Assembly (NCBI RefSeq): GCF_039521975.1
Contig: NZ_BAAACZ010000003.1
Coordinates: 196,653 to 260,652, forward strand
DNA from: Alkalibacillus silvisoli
Lineage (GTDB): Bacteria; Bacillota; Bacilli; Bacillales; Alkalibacillaceae
DNA length: 64,000 nucleotides
Direction of reading: 5' to 3'
A program made the position numbers and the translations under genes. The stretch's first letter is position 1. Each line of letters opens with the position of its first letter. Under the pieces are notes generated by a model that was not told where the DNA came from, did no database searches, and saw only the letters and a program-made list of their open reading frames with translations. Positions 24,691-33,579 of the stretch are shown here, piece by piece.

Positions 24691-25455
24691 ATGCTGTCTG
24701 TAGACAAGGTGAGGAAGGAAAAAGATTTTAAGTTATTGCTGAAAGACGTTACATTTCAAGTCGATGAAGGCTCGTGTGTTGGGCTAATTGGCCCAAACGG
24801 TGCTGGTAAATCAACTTTAATGAAAATGATCTCAGGCTTAGAGCACCCAACTAGCGGTACGATCAACGTCTTAGGCCAAGAGGTAGGGAAGTGGTCAGTT
24901 AAAAAACTTGCTCAAAAAGTTTCTGTCTTAACTCAAGATGGCCTTTCTCCGTATCCAATGACAGTATATGAAGCGGTACTAATGGGGCGTTATCCGCATT
25001 TAAGCTTCTTTCAAAGAGAAGGGTTAGAAGATTATCGAAAAGTCGAGCATGTATTAAATATTACTGGCCTAATGTCGATGCGTCATCAAATGTTAGATAC
25101 GTTAAGCGGTGGTGAGAGGCAGCGAGTGGCTATTGCTAAGGCAATGGTTCAAGAGCCTGAGGTTTTATTATTGGATGAGCCCACTTCTTATTTAGATATT
25201 GGTTATAAAGTGAATGTGCTTAATCTTGTTAAAGATTGGCAACAACGCGAACAGTTAACGATTTTAATGGTGCTACATGATTTGAATTTAGCTGCACAAT
25301 ATTGTGATCAAATGATTCTCATGAACAATGGTGAAATTGTAAAGCGGGGAAACAGTGAGGAAATCATGGATGTAGATACGTTAGAGACTGTCTACAAAGC
25401 CAAACCAGAGATCATACGCCATCCTAAATCTAATATTCCACAAATTTTATTATAA
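24691..25455 (+). CDS. btuD: Cobalamin ABC transporter ATP-binding protein
   Basis: A 254-residue ABC ATPase with Walker A GPNGAGKST, Q-loop region VSVLTQDG, signature LSGGERQR, Walker B VLLLDEPTSYLDI, and switch His in VLHDLNLAAQYC. It energises uptake through the permease encoded just upstream. RBS AGGAGG lies 8 bases before the ATG. The downstream gap to the DUF368 gene is short, but there is no sign of co-regulation by the riboswitch beyond this gene. Confidence 0.92.
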   Translation: MLSVDKVRKEKDFKLLLKDVTFQVDEGSCVGLIGPNGAGKSTLMKMISGLEHPTSGTINVLGQEVGKWSVKKLAQKVSVLTQDGLSPYPMTVYEAVLMGRYPHLSFFQREGLEDYRKVEHVLNITGLMSMRHQMLDTLSGGERQRVAIAKAMVQEPEVLLLDEPTSYLDIGYKVNVLNLVKDWQQREQLTILMVLHDLNLAAQYCDQMILMNNGEIVKRGNSEEIMDVDTLETVYKAKPEIIRHPKSNIPQILL

Positions 25456-25533
25456 AAACAATAGTCATATACACATGATTTAGTATAATAGAATGAAAAA
25501 GGACAAGCGGAAATTAGAAATGGGGATCATAAA

Positions 25534-26352
25534 ATGATTGAGTGGCGTAATTTATATCGCGGTGGACTAATGGGGGTTAGTGATTTAATCCCTGGAGTAA
25601 GTGGTGGAACGATCGCGGTTGTTTTAGGTATTTATCAAAGGTTAATAGAAGCGATTAATGGTATTTTTACTCGAGAATGGAAAAGGCACCTCGCGTTTTT
25701 AATCCCGTTACTAGTAGGTGTATTATTAGCACTATTCTTACTATCTAACATTGTCGATTGGCTATATGAACATTATCCTAATCAACTTCAATTTGCATTT
25801 TTAGGCTTAATTGCAGGAATCCTTCCGATGCTGTTGAAGAAATCAGATTATAAAAAGACATTTGGTGCTCAGCACTATGTACTGTTTTTCTTAGCGGCTT
25901 TATTAGTTGGTTCTACAGCAATATTTCAAGAAGGTGTTGCTGATACAATTACGACGTTTGATGGCTCGACATATGTGTTGTTATTTTTATCAGGTTGGTT
26001 AGCGAGTTCTGCGATGATCTTACCAGGTATAAGCGGTTCAATGTTGCTGTTGATTGTCGGGATGTACCCAACATTCGTTTATGTTTTAAGTGATGTCGTC
26101 ATTGAGGCACTTATACCCCTAGGTTTAGGCATTGTATTTGGGATCTTAATAATGAGTAAGATTATTAAATACTTTTTAAACCAATATTTTTATCAAACAT
26201 ATGCGTTAATAATTGGGCTTGTGTTTGGTTCAATATTTGTTATTTATCCCGGTTTTGATCCAAGCTTCTTATTGAACGTGGTAAGTGTGGCTCTTATTTT
26301 TGTTGGAATGTTTGTAGCTTATTTATTAGGGAAGTTGGAGCACCAGCAATAA
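25534..26352 (+). CDS. DUF368 / PopT-type polyprenyl-phosphate transporter
   Basis: A 272-residue membrane protein with about eight hydrophobic helices. The DUF368 marks are LYRGGLMGVSDLIPGVSGGTIAVVLGIYQRLIEAI in the first helix hairpin and its repeat SGWLASSAMILPGISGSMLLLIVGMYPTF in the second half, an inverted-repeat architecture. Members of this family (PopT) recycle undecaprenyl phosphate to the inner leaflet for wall synthesis; that function was established for relatives and is inferred here. A terminator follows. Confidence 0.85.
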   Translation: MIEWRNLYRGGLMGVSDLIPGVSGGTIAVVLGIYQRLIEAINGIFTREWKRHLAFLIPLLVGVLLALFLLSNIVDWLYEHYPNQLQFAFLGLIAGILPMLLKKSDYKKTFGAQHYVLFFLAALLVGSTAIFQEGVADTITTFDGSTYVLLFLSGWLASSAMILPGISGSMLLLIVGMYPTFVYVLSDVVIEALIPLGLGIVFGILIMSKIIKYFLNQYFYQTYALIIGLVFGSIFVIYPGFDPSFLLNVVSVALIFVGMFVAYLLGKLEHQQ

Positions 26353-26402
26353 AATAGGGCTAACTGGAATGTTAAGTGAATGCTATTGTAATAGTCTTAT
26401 TG

Positions 26403-26448
26403 AACTGTCCCAAGTGGAATTAAATTTCCTTTTGGGACAGTTTTTTTA
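26403..26448 (+). terminator. Terminator after the DUF368 gene
   Basis: Stem AACTGTCCCAA / TTGGGACAGTT with an inner GGAA/TTCC extension, followed by seven T residues. It lies between convergent genes. Confidence 0.88.
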
Positions 26449-26479
26449 GTTTAGAAACTATAATTGGAGTAAATTCCTT

Positions 26480-27265
26480 TTATAATTTATGAAAAATTGG
26501 ATTACGGTTTTGGAAAGTTGTGACGTACTTGAACCCAATCTCTTGTAATAGGTGATAACCTTCATCAATTCGGTCACCAACCCGTTCTGGCTTGTGTGCG
26601 TCCGATCCGACTGTAATGATCTCACCACCCATATCATAATATAGCTTTAGTATTTCACGACTAGGTAGTAAACGGTTCATGTCATATTTATAACCGGATG
26701 TATTAATTTCAATTCCTTGGCCACGCGGAATAATGGTTTTAAAAATCTCCTCAATGACATCTAAAAAGTGATAAACCCCAGGCTCATATTTATAACGAGT
26801 GACTAAGTCTAAGTGGCCTAAAACACTGAATTGCTCAAAGCCTTGCACACATTGGTAAAGTTCAGTGTAATACTTCTCATAAGCATCATTTAATGATTGA
26901 TCTTCAAACAGCCTACCTGAGTGTAAATCTTTTTGATCTGTTGTATGCATTGAGCCAATAATAAAGTCAAAGGATTGTTTAGAAAGTAGCTCATCGTAAC
27001 GTTCTATAAGATGGGGTTGAAATCCTAGCTCAATTCCTTTCCGAATATTAATTGTGTCTCTGTATTGTTGTTGCATGTCACAGATTTTTCGATCATAATC
27101 CTCTAAATCTACCTCAAATACAATTGTAGGGTCAGGGTAATCATAATCGATATGTTCTGTGAAGGAAATTTCCTTTAGACCTTTTTGTATGCTGGCTTTA
27201 ATCATTTCTTCCATAGGGGCTTTACAGTCCGCTGAAAAACTCGAGTGCATGTGATTGTCAAACAT
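26480..27265 (-). CDS. hisJ: Histidinol-phosphatase, PHP family
   Basis: A 261-residue PHP-domain phosphatase. Metal ligands are seen in DNHMHSSFSADCK at the N-terminus, FTEHIDYDYPDP, the central IGSMHTTDQKDLHSGR, LGHLDLVTRY, and near the end VGSDAHKPERVGDR. HisJ removes phosphate from histidinol phosphate, the step before HisD. It is divergent from the his operon, 123 bases from hisZ, so the pair may share regulatory DNA. The his cluster encodes no HisN-type or HAD-type phosphatase, so this gene completes the pathway. Confidence 0.93.
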   Translation of the reverse strand: MFDNHMHSSFSADCKAPMEEMIKASIQKGLKEISFTEHIDYDYPDPTIVFEVDLEDYDRKICDMQQQYRDTINIRKGIELGFQPHLIERYDELLSKQSFDFIIGSMHTTDQKDLHSGRLFEDQSLNDAYEKYYTELYQCVQGFEQFSVLGHLDLVTRYKYEPGVYHFLDVIEEIFKTIIPRGQGIEINTSGYKYDMNRLLPSREILKLYYDMGGEIITVGSDAHKPERVGDRIDEGYHLLQEIGFKYVTTFQNRNPIFHKL

Positions 27266-27301
27266 ATGATCATCCCTTTCTATGAATCTTATTTTAACTG
27301 G

Positions 27302-27378
27302 TTGACAGTCGGTATTACAATGGATAAAATAATATTAACCTTTATTCTGATAAAGTGATAAATAAATAAAGTGATAAA
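27302..27378 (+). promoter_or_regulatory. his operon promoter and direct repeats
   Basis: TTGACA (27302-27307), 17-base spacer, TAAAAT (27325-27330) is a good sigma-A promoter pointing to hisZ. Downstream, ATAAAGTGATAAA occurs twice (27350-27362 and 27366-27378), 16 bp apart, just before the ribosome-binding site. The repeat has no assigned function. I see no T-box or leader peptide rich in histidine codons. Confidence 0.55.
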
Positions 27379-27388
27379 GGGTGTTTAT

Positions 27389-28630
27389 ATGACTAGTCAA
27401 CAATTGCCACAAGGAGTTGCAGATTTATATGCACAAGATTATGAGATAAAACAGTCTTTAATTGACCGTTTAAAAAAGCTATTAAGTAGTTATGGCTGTC
27501 AACCTATACAAACTCCAACATTTGAATATTATGATCTGTTTATGAATGTGCCAGGAACAATGGATACTGATCAAATGATAAAGTTAGTAGACCATGATGG
27601 TAAAGTGTTAGTTTTGAGACCGGATGCTACTGTACCTATTGCACGTATGGCAGCTCAATCGAATTCAAGAGCACCTTCATTAAATAAATTATTTTATGTC
27701 ACGAATATCTTTCGAATGGAAAGTGGTGAATCGGACAAAACATCGCGCTCGTTTACACAAGTTGGCGTTGAATGTTTTGATGATGCTCATCCACTAAATG
27801 ACGTTGAGATTGTTGTCTTAGCTATTGAGCTGTTGAAAGAAACAGGTATGGATCATGTTCAACTCGAATTAGGTCAAGCTGGATTTTTTAAAGCTTTACT
27901 TCAGGAGAGTAACCTTGAAGAAGATAAACAACAATTAATACAACAAAAAGTTAATGAAAAGAATGAATATGAATTAAGTCGATTACTTCAATCGTTACAG
28001 ATCGAAGAATGGGTTAAAGACCAATTAGTTCAATTAATCAACTTATTTGGAGAACCCGATGATGTTTTATCTAAAGTAGAAGATTTTAAGATGAATCATG
28101 GAATGAACCAATCAATTAAGAGGTTAACAGAGTTAGTGAATCAGCTTAAAAGACTTGGTTATGAACAGTATATTTCAGTCGATTTAGGCTTAGTTAATCA
28201 CTTGAACTATTATACTGAGACAATGTTTCAGGGATATATTGAAGGGTATGGAAAGCCAATCATTCAAGGTGGCAGATACGATCAATTAACCAAATATTTC
28301 GATTTGAAGACGAGTGCTATTGGTTTTGGGATTTATGTCGATGATTTAATAAATATTGTAAAAATGCAAAGCAGGCTTCCAATTGAACTACCTAAACAAG
28401 TGACTATTGTGACAGATTACGAGACATTTCCTGAAGCGATGAGATTAGCCTATGACTTAAGGCAAGAAGGGCTAGTAGTAAGTATGGCTTATGATCAGAT
28501 AAATGGAGAGAATGTTGAAATCTTAGTTGAATTACCAGAGCAAACAGTAACGATAGAAGGTGATAGGGTTCACTTTAATTCTGTAGCTGAATTAGTTACA
28601 AAGGTAGGTTGGACTAATGGAAACCATTAA
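27389..28630 (+). CDS. hisZ: ATP phosphoribosyltransferase regulatory subunit HisZ
   Basis: A 413-residue paralogue of histidyl-tRNA synthetase lacking the aminoacylation function. Typical segments are LPQGVADLYAQDYEIKQSLI, the motif-2-like FYVTNIFRMESGESDKTSRSFTQVGVE and the glycine-rich GRYDQLTKYFDLKTSAIGFGIYVDDLI. It forms an octameric complex with the short HisG and carries the histidine feedback site. ATG 27389 is chosen because AAAGGGTG lies just upstream; the in-frame GTG at 27371 precedes that site. It overlaps hisG by 14 bases. Confidence 0.93.
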   Translation: MTSQQLPQGVADLYAQDYEIKQSLIDRLKKLLSSYGCQPIQTPTFEYYDLFMNVPGTMDTDQMIKLVDHDGKVLVLRPDATVPIARMAAQSNSRAPSLNKLFYVTNIFRMESGESDKTSRSFTQVGVECFDDAHPLNDVEIVVLAIELLKETGMDHVQLELGQAGFFKALLQESNLEEDKQQLIQQKVNEKNEYELSRLLQSLQIEEWVKDQLVQLINLFGEPDDVLSKVEDFKMNHGMNQSIKRLTELVNQLKRLGYEQYISVDLGLVNHLNYYTETMFQGYIEGYGKPIIQGGRYDQLTKYFDLKTSAIGFGIYVDDLINIVKMQSRLPIELPKQVTIVTDYETFPEAMRLAYDLRQEGLVVSMAYDQINGENVEILVELPEQTVTIEGDRVHFNSVAELVTKVGWTNGNH

Positions 28631-29270
28631 AATTGCATTAGCTAAAGGAAGACTAGCCGATTTAAGTATAGCTTTATTTGAAGAAGTTGGGATTATATTT
28701 TCATCTTATTACGAGAAATCTCGTAAACTTACATTTATAAGTGATGACAATAAGTATGAATTGATATTAGTAAAGGCAACTGATGTCGGGACGTATGTTG
28801 CAAATGGAGCAGTAGATCTTGGTGTAGCCGGGAAAGATACACTGTTAGAGTCGGGTGTTGATGTGTTTGAAGTGGTTGATTTAGGTTTCGGCCGTTGCCG
28901 ATTTGCCGTAGCGGGTGAACCCGGAATTAAACTTAATCAGTTCCAACATCTAACCGTTGGAACTAAATATCCAAAAGTTACAAACGATTATTTTCTAGAT
29001 AAAGGAAAGCAAATTGAAACGATTAAGTTGAATGGTTCTGTTGAATTAGCTCCATTAGTCGGATTAAGTGATGTTGTTGTCGATATCGTAGAGACAGGAA
29101 CAACTTTGAAGGAAAACAACTTAGAAGTAATCGAAAGTATGATGGAAATAAGTGCACGGTTGGTTGTAAATAAGGCGAGTTTTAAAACGAAAGGGAGAAA
29201 AATTCGCCCAGTCATTGATCAAATAAAATCAGTTGTTGATGCTAAAGGAAGTGTCACTCATGAAGCTTAA
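28617..29270 (+). CDS. hisG: ATP phosphoribosyltransferase catalytic subunit (short form)
   Basis: A 217-residue HisG of the short type, which lacks the C-terminal ACT-like regulatory domain and depends on HisZ. Family segments are IALAKGRLADLSIALFEEVGI, VKATDVGTYVANGAVDLGVAGKDTLLE, and the PRPP-loop VVDIVETGTTLKENNLEVIE. It catalyses the first step, ATP plus PRPP to phosphoribosyl-ATP. The gene starts inside hisZ and overlaps hisD, so translation is coupled along the operon. Confidence 0.95.
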   Translation: METIKIALAKGRLADLSIALFEEVGIIFSSYYEKSRKLTFISDDNKYELILVKATDVGTYVANGAVDLGVAGKDTLLESGVDVFEVVDLGFGRCRFAVAGEPGIKLNQFQHLTVGTKYPKVTNDYFLDKGKQIETIKLNGSVELAPLVGLSDVVVDIVETGTTLKENNLEVIESMMEISARLVVNKASFKTKGRKIRPVIDQIKSVVDAKGSVTHEA

Positions 29271-30546
29271 AAAAATAAATCATAAAGACATAAAGGATAT
29301 TTTACTAAAGCGTTCGAATCATAGTGCAATCAGCTTACAGCAAATAGACGAAACGGTTGAAAGAATCATGCAATCAGTTAGGTTAGAAGGTGATCGAGCT
29401 GTTTATCAATATATTAAACAACTAGACGGTGTTGAGTTAGAAAGTTTCAAAGTACTTGAACAAGAAATTGAAGAAGCTTTTAACCAAGTCGATGCATCTT
29501 CAGTTCAGATTTTATCTGAGGCAAAAGAGAATATTCTTAGCTACCACAAACTTCAAAAAGAGAAGTCTTGGTACACAAATGACCAACAAGGCATTTGGTT
29601 AGGACAACAAGTGACCCCAATAGAACGAGTCGGTGTTTACGTACCAGGTGGAAAGGCTTCTTATCCTTCGACTGTTTTAATGAGTATTTTGCCAGCTAAA
29701 GTAGCTGGTGTTGAAAAGGTTGTAGTCACGACCCCTGTTCAGTCCAATGGTTCGATTCATCCGACTACTTTAGTTGCGGCAAGTATGGCTGGTGCGGATG
29801 AGATCTTAAAAATTGGTGGAGCCCATGGAATCGCCACATTAGCTTATGGAACTGAAACTATTGAACCTGTTCATAAAATTGTAGGGCCAGGTAATGCATA
29901 TGTCGCTAGGGCTAAGAAGTATGTGTTCGGTGATGTAGGGATAGACTTAATTGCTGGTCCTAGTGAGGTGTGCATTTTAGCTGATGAGAGTGCGAATCCA
30001 CAGTTTGTTGCCGCTGACTTGCTTGCACAAGCCGAACACGATGAATTAGCTTCAGCTATTGCTGTAACAACAAGTGAACAGTTAGGAAGTGAGATACAAG
30101 TAGAAATTAAACGTCAAATGAAACATCGAAATAGACAAGAAATTTTAAATGAATCGATTACTAACCATGGTTGTATTTATATCGTTGATGGTCTTACTTC
30201 AGCTTTTAAATTCGTCAATGAACTTGCCCCAGAACATCTGGAGCTACAAGTTGAAAACCCATTTGAACAATTAGAAAAAGTAAAACACGCTGGAGCAATT
30301 TTCTTAGGTAATTATTCTCCAGAGCCATTAGGAGATTATTTTGCAGGGCCGAACCACACACTTCCAACCAATGGTACTGCAAAGTTTTCTTCACCGTTAG
30401 GCGTCTATGATTTTATGAAAAAGTCGAGTGTCATTTATTATGACGAGAAAGCATTAAATCAAGTCCGTCAACAAGTTGAACGATTTGCAGAAAGTGAAGG
30501 TTTAGATGCTCATAAAGAATCAGTTAGAATCCGATTCGAACAGTAA
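29260..30546 (+). CDS. hisD: Histidinol dehydrogenase
   Basis: A 428-residue Zn enzyme that oxidises histidinol twice to histidine with NAD. Family-defining parts are IERVGVYVPGGKASYPSTVLM, VGPGNAYVARAKKYVFG, IAGPSEVCILADESANPQFVAADLLAQAEHDE and the C-terminal NHTLPTNGTAKFSSPLGVYDFMK. ATG 29260 is chosen because AAGGAAGTG lies about 8 bases upstream and residue 2 onward matches the usual HisD N-terminus; an in-frame upstream ATG at 29233 lies deep in hisG. Confidence 0.95.
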   Translation: MKLKKINHKDIKDILLKRSNHSAISLQQIDETVERIMQSVRLEGDRAVYQYIKQLDGVELESFKVLEQEIEEAFNQVDASSVQILSEAKENILSYHKLQKEKSWYTNDQQGIWLGQQVTPIERVGVYVPGGKASYPSTVLMSILPAKVAGVEKVVVTTPVQSNGSIHPTTLVAASMAGADEILKIGGAHGIATLAYGTETIEPVHKIVGPGNAYVARAKKYVFGDVGIDLIAGPSEVCILADESANPQFVAADLLAQAEHDELASAIAVTTSEQLGSEIQVEIKRQMKHRNRQEILNESITNHGCIYIVDGLTSAFKFVNELAPEHLELQVENPFEQLEKVKHAGAIFLGNYSPEPLGDYFAGPNHTLPTNGTAKFSSPLGVYDFMKKSSVIYYDEKALNQVRQQVERFAESEGLDAHKESVRIRFEQ

Positions 30547-30561
30547 AGGTGAGGTGGTACA

Positions 30562-31146
30562 GTGCGACAATCAACGGTTAAACGAACAACATCTGAAACA
30601 GCAATTGATCTATCACTTGTAATTGACGGAAGAAAAGAGGTTGAAGCTGATACAGGTGTTGGTTTTTTTGATCATATGTTAATGTTATTCGCTGCTCATG
30701 GCTCATTTGACTTAACGGTGAAAGCGGATGGTGATTTATATGTTGATGATCATCACACAGTTGAAGATGTTGGAATTGTGCTAGGTCAAGCATTTAGGGA
30801 GGCAATGGGTGATAAGCGGGGAATAAAGCGCTATGCTACAGACTTTACGCCGATGGATGAATCACTAAGTTTAGTTTCAATTGACGTATCCAATCGTCCC
30901 TTTTTAGTTTACGACGTTTCTGGTTTAGGGGAGAAGGTCGGTCAATTTGATACAGAATTAGTAGAAGAATTTTTAAGAGCTTTCATTAATCAAGCTGGGA
31001 TTACATTACATGTTAAATTAATTCATGGCTATAACAATCACCATATCATTGAATCAATTTTTAAAGGCGTAGGTCGAGTTCTTAGTGAAGCATTAGTTAT
31101 TCAAGATTCAAATGGTGATGTACCATCAACGAAAGGAAAGTTGTAA
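30562..31146 (+). CDS. hisB: Imidazoleglycerol-phosphate dehydratase
   Basis: A 194-residue monofunctional IGPD. The duplicated metal-binding His clusters are visible: FFDHMLMLFAAHG and DDHHTVEDVGIVLGQAF in the first half, and IHGYNNHHIIESIFKGVGR in the second. It dehydrates imidazoleglycerol phosphate to imidazole-acetol phosphate. The start is GTG 30562 after AGGTGAGGTGG. It lies 15 bases after hisD and 13 before hisH. Confidence 0.95.
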   Translation: MRQSTVKRTTSETAIDLSLVIDGRKEVEADTGVGFFDHMLMLFAAHGSFDLTVKADGDLYVDDHHTVEDVGIVLGQAFREAMGDKRGIKRYATDFTPMDESLSLVSIDVSNRPFLVYDVSGLGEKVGQFDTELVEEFLRAFINQAGITLHVKLIHGYNNHHIIESIFKGVGRVLSEALVIQDSNGDVPSTKGKL

Positions 31147-31159
31147 GGGTGGGTCATAA

Positions 31160-31774
31160 ATGATTGCTATTATTGATTATGGAGCCGGAAATTTAAGAAA
31201 TGTGCAACACGCCTTATCTTTGTTAGGTATTGAATGTAAAATAACAGACCAACCCTTTGATTTGCAAAGTGCATCTGGAATTGTTTTGCCAGGTGTTGGG
31301 GCATTTGGTGAAGCTATAGGGAGGTTAGGTGAAGCTGGTTTTATAGATGAAATTAAGTCACAAGTTAGCCAAGGGAAACCACTTTTAGGTATTTGTTTAG
31401 GAATGCAACTATTGTTTGAAAGAAGCTTTGAACATGGGGAGCATGAAGGTCTAGGTTTAATTAAAGGTGATGTTGTCCGTTTTAATCATGATTTAAAAAT
31501 TCCACACATGGGATGGAATCAGTTAAACCTTCATAAACAGTACTGTGATTCGACCATTAATCAAGAAATTCAAATGGGGGATTATGTTTATTTTGTTCAT
31601 TCGTATTATGCAAAGCCAAAGTATGAGGAAGATATATTACACGAAACGGATTATGGTTTTTCCTTCACATCAGCTGTTAAGCGTGGTCATATAATCGGCA
31701 TGCAGTATCATCCAGAAAAAAGTGGTCGCGTTGGTATGCAATTGTTGAAGAATTTTAAGGAGATGATGAGATGA
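31160..31774 (+). CDS. hisH: Imidazole glycerol phosphate synthase, glutaminase subunit
   Basis: A 204-residue class I glutamine amidotransferase. The nucleophile Cys sits in LLGICLGMQLLFE, the oxyanion strand is VLPGVGAFGEA, and the catalytic His/Glu pair is in GMQYHPEKSGRVG. It supplies ammonia to HisF for ring closure with release of AICAR. It overlaps hisA by four bases (ATGA), a sign of coupled translation. Confidence 0.95.
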   Translation: MIAIIDYGAGNLRNVQHALSLLGIECKITDQPFDLQSASGIVLPGVGAFGEAIGRLGEAGFIDEIKSQVSQGKPLLGICLGMQLLFERSFEHGEHEGLGLIKGDVVRFNHDLKIPHMGWNQLNLHKQYCDSTINQEIQMGDYVYFVHSYYAKPKYEEDILHETDYGFSFTSAVKRGHIIGMQYHPEKSGRVGMQLLKNFKEMMR

Positions 31775-32490
31775 GAGTATTTCCAGCTATTGATTTGATT
31801 AATCAACAATGTGTTCGGTTAAAGCAAGGTGATTATAATGTGCAAACAATATATGGAAATCCAGTTGAGATGGCAAACGAATGGGTAAAAGAAGGTGCTA
31901 GCTTTTTACATATCGTTGACTTGGATGCTATTAAAGGGGATTACTCTAAAAATTTTGGAGTCATTAAACAAATGATTGAAGAAGTTTCGATTCCTGTTCA
32001 AGTTGGTGGTGGAGTTAGAAATATAGAAAGAATTAATGAATTACTCGATATAGGTGTAGATCGTGTCATATTGGGTACTGTGGCAGTTAAAGATCCTGAT
32101 TTTGTAAAAGACGTTGTTGAACGCTTCGGCGGGGAGAAAATTATCGTTTCAGTTGATGCACGTAATGGTTATGTTGCAACAGATGGTTGGATTGAAATAT
32201 CTAATCTTAAAGCAATCGAATTTGCTTACAAGTTACAAAAGGCAGGGATTCAATCAATTGTTTACACAGATATTGCGAAAGACGGTATGCTACAAGGGCC
32301 GAATTTAGAGGCTTTATTTCAAATGAACAATCTAACAGAGCTAGAAGTAATAGCTTCAGGTGGCGTAACATCAATTGAGGATATACGTGAATTAAGTAAG
32401 GCTAATATTTATGGTGCCATTGTCGGAAAGGCCTTGTATGAAGGTAAGATTTCTTTATTAGAAATTATGAAGGAGCCGTCAATATGTTAG
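31771..32490 (+). CDS. hisA: ProFAR isomerase
   Basis: A 239-residue TIM barrel that isomerises the phosphoribosylformimino-AICAR intermediate. Typical segments are RVFPAIDLINQQCVRLKQGDYN with the catalytic Asp, IPVQVGGGVRNIERINELLDIGVDRVILGTVAV at the first phosphate site, and VIASGGVTSIEDIREL plus GAIVGKALYEG at the second. It overlaps hisH and hisF at its ends. Confidence 0.95.
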   Translation: MRVFPAIDLINQQCVRLKQGDYNVQTIYGNPVEMANEWVKEGASFLHIVDLDAIKGDYSKNFGVIKQMIEEVSIPVQVGGGVRNIERINELLDIGVDRVILGTVAVKDPDFVKDVVERFGGEKIIVSVDARNGYVATDGWIEISNLKAIEFAYKLQKAGIQSIVYTDIAKDGMLQGPNLEALFQMNNLTELEVIASGGVTSIEDIRELSKANIYGAIVGKALYEGKISLLEIMKEPSIC

Positions 32491-33242
32491 CAAAACGAAT
32501 TATTCCTTGCTTAGATGTTCAAGATGGAAGAGTTGTTAAGGGGAAGAGGTTTACCAATATAGAAGATATCGCAGATCCTGTTGAGCTTAGTAAACGATAC
32601 AGTAAGCTTGGGGCGGATGAGTTAGTATTTTATGACATTACAGCAACACATGAAAAGCGAGGAATTTTTTTAGATGTAGTCAAGCGTGTAGCAAAAGAAG
32701 TCCATATCCCTTTTACAGTTGGTGGCGGAATTCAGTCAGTTGAAGACTTCAGAGCGGTATTAAATGCCGGAGCGGATAAAGTCTCTGTTAATAGTGCTGC
32801 TGTACAAAATCCTTCATTAATAGATGAAGCTTCTGTTCGTTTTGGTAATCAATGTGTCGTTTTATCTATTGATACTAAACAAGTAGATGGAGAATGGATG
32901 GTTTTTGTAAAAGGTGGACGTGAAAATACAGGTCAAAACTTGTTTAGATGGGCACAAGAAGGTGAAAGACGTGGTGCTGGAGAGATTGTTCTAAATGTTA
33001 TGGACACTGATGGAGTGAAGCAAGGTTATAACAACGAAGTCATGGCTCGGATAAGTGAATGTGTTAATGTCCCAATTGTTGCATCTGGTGGTGCTGGAGA
33101 AATGAAGCATTTCCGTGATGTTTTAATAGATGGGAAAGCCGATGCAGCTTTAGCCGCTTCAGTCTTTCACTTCGAAGAGATTGATTTACAACAATTAAAG
33201 CAATATTTATATAACCACGAACTACCGATCAGGCAGGGGTGA
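32484..33242 (+). CDS. hisF: Imidazole glycerol phosphate synthase, cyclase subunit
   Basis: A 252-residue TIM barrel and partner of HisH. Hallmarks are RIIPCLDVQDGRVVKGKRF with the catalytic Asp, PFTVGGGIQSVEDFRAVLNAGADKVSVNSAAV, the second catalytic Asp in NVMDTDGVKQGYN, and VPIVASGGAGEMKHF. It closes the imidazole ring using ammonia tunnelled from HisH. It begins 7 bases inside hisA. Confidence 0.96.
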   Translation: MLAKRIIPCLDVQDGRVVKGKRFTNIEDIADPVELSKRYSKLGADELVFYDITATHEKRGIFLDVVKRVAKEVHIPFTVGGGIQSVEDFRAVLNAGADKVSVNSAAVQNPSLIDEASVRFGNQCVVLSIDTKQVDGEWMVFVKGGRENTGQNLFRWAQEGERRGAGEIVLNVMDTDGVKQGYNNEVMARISECVNVPIVASGGAGEMKHFRDVLIDGKADAALAASVFHFEEIDLQQLKQYLYNHELPIRQG

Positions 33243-33249
33243 TTTTTTA

Positions 33250-33579
33250 ATGGAGAAGTTAAGTATTCAGTTTGATGAAAAAGGGTTGATCCCGGCTGTC
33301 ATCCAAGATGTTCGTAGTGGTGAAGTCCTTATGTTAGCTTATATGAATGAAGAGTCTTTTCGTAAAACAATTGAAACGAAACAGACATGGTTTTATAGTC
33401 GGAGCCGTCAAGAATTGTGGCTTAAAGGAGCGACTTCAGGTCATACCCAGTATGTAAAACAGCTTAGTTATGATTGTGATCAAGATGCTTTACTCGTACA
33501 AGTTGAGTCAAATGGTCCTGCATGCCATACAGGGAAGAAAAGCTGTTTTTATCGTCATGTGAATAAAATGATTCATTAA
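33250..33579 (+). CDS. hisI: Phosphoribosyl-AMP cyclohydrolase (HisI domain)
   Basis: A 109-residue PRA-CH domain: VLMLAYMNEESF, TWFYSRSRQELWLKGATSGH, and the metal/catalytic region YDCDQDALLVQVESNGPACHTGKKSCFY with its conserved Asp and Cys ligands. It opens the purine ring of phosphoribosyl-AMP. In related Bacilli this domain is fused to HisE. Here the frame ends (TAA 33577-33579) shortly after SCFYRHVN, just where the HisE half should begin, and the HisE half continues in a different frame (next entry). Confidence 0.92.
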   Translation: MEKLSIQFDEKGLIPAVIQDVRSGEVLMLAYMNEESFRKTIETKQTWFYSRSRQELWLKGATSGHTQYVKQLSYDCDQDALLVQVESNGPACHTGKKSCFYRHVNKMIH

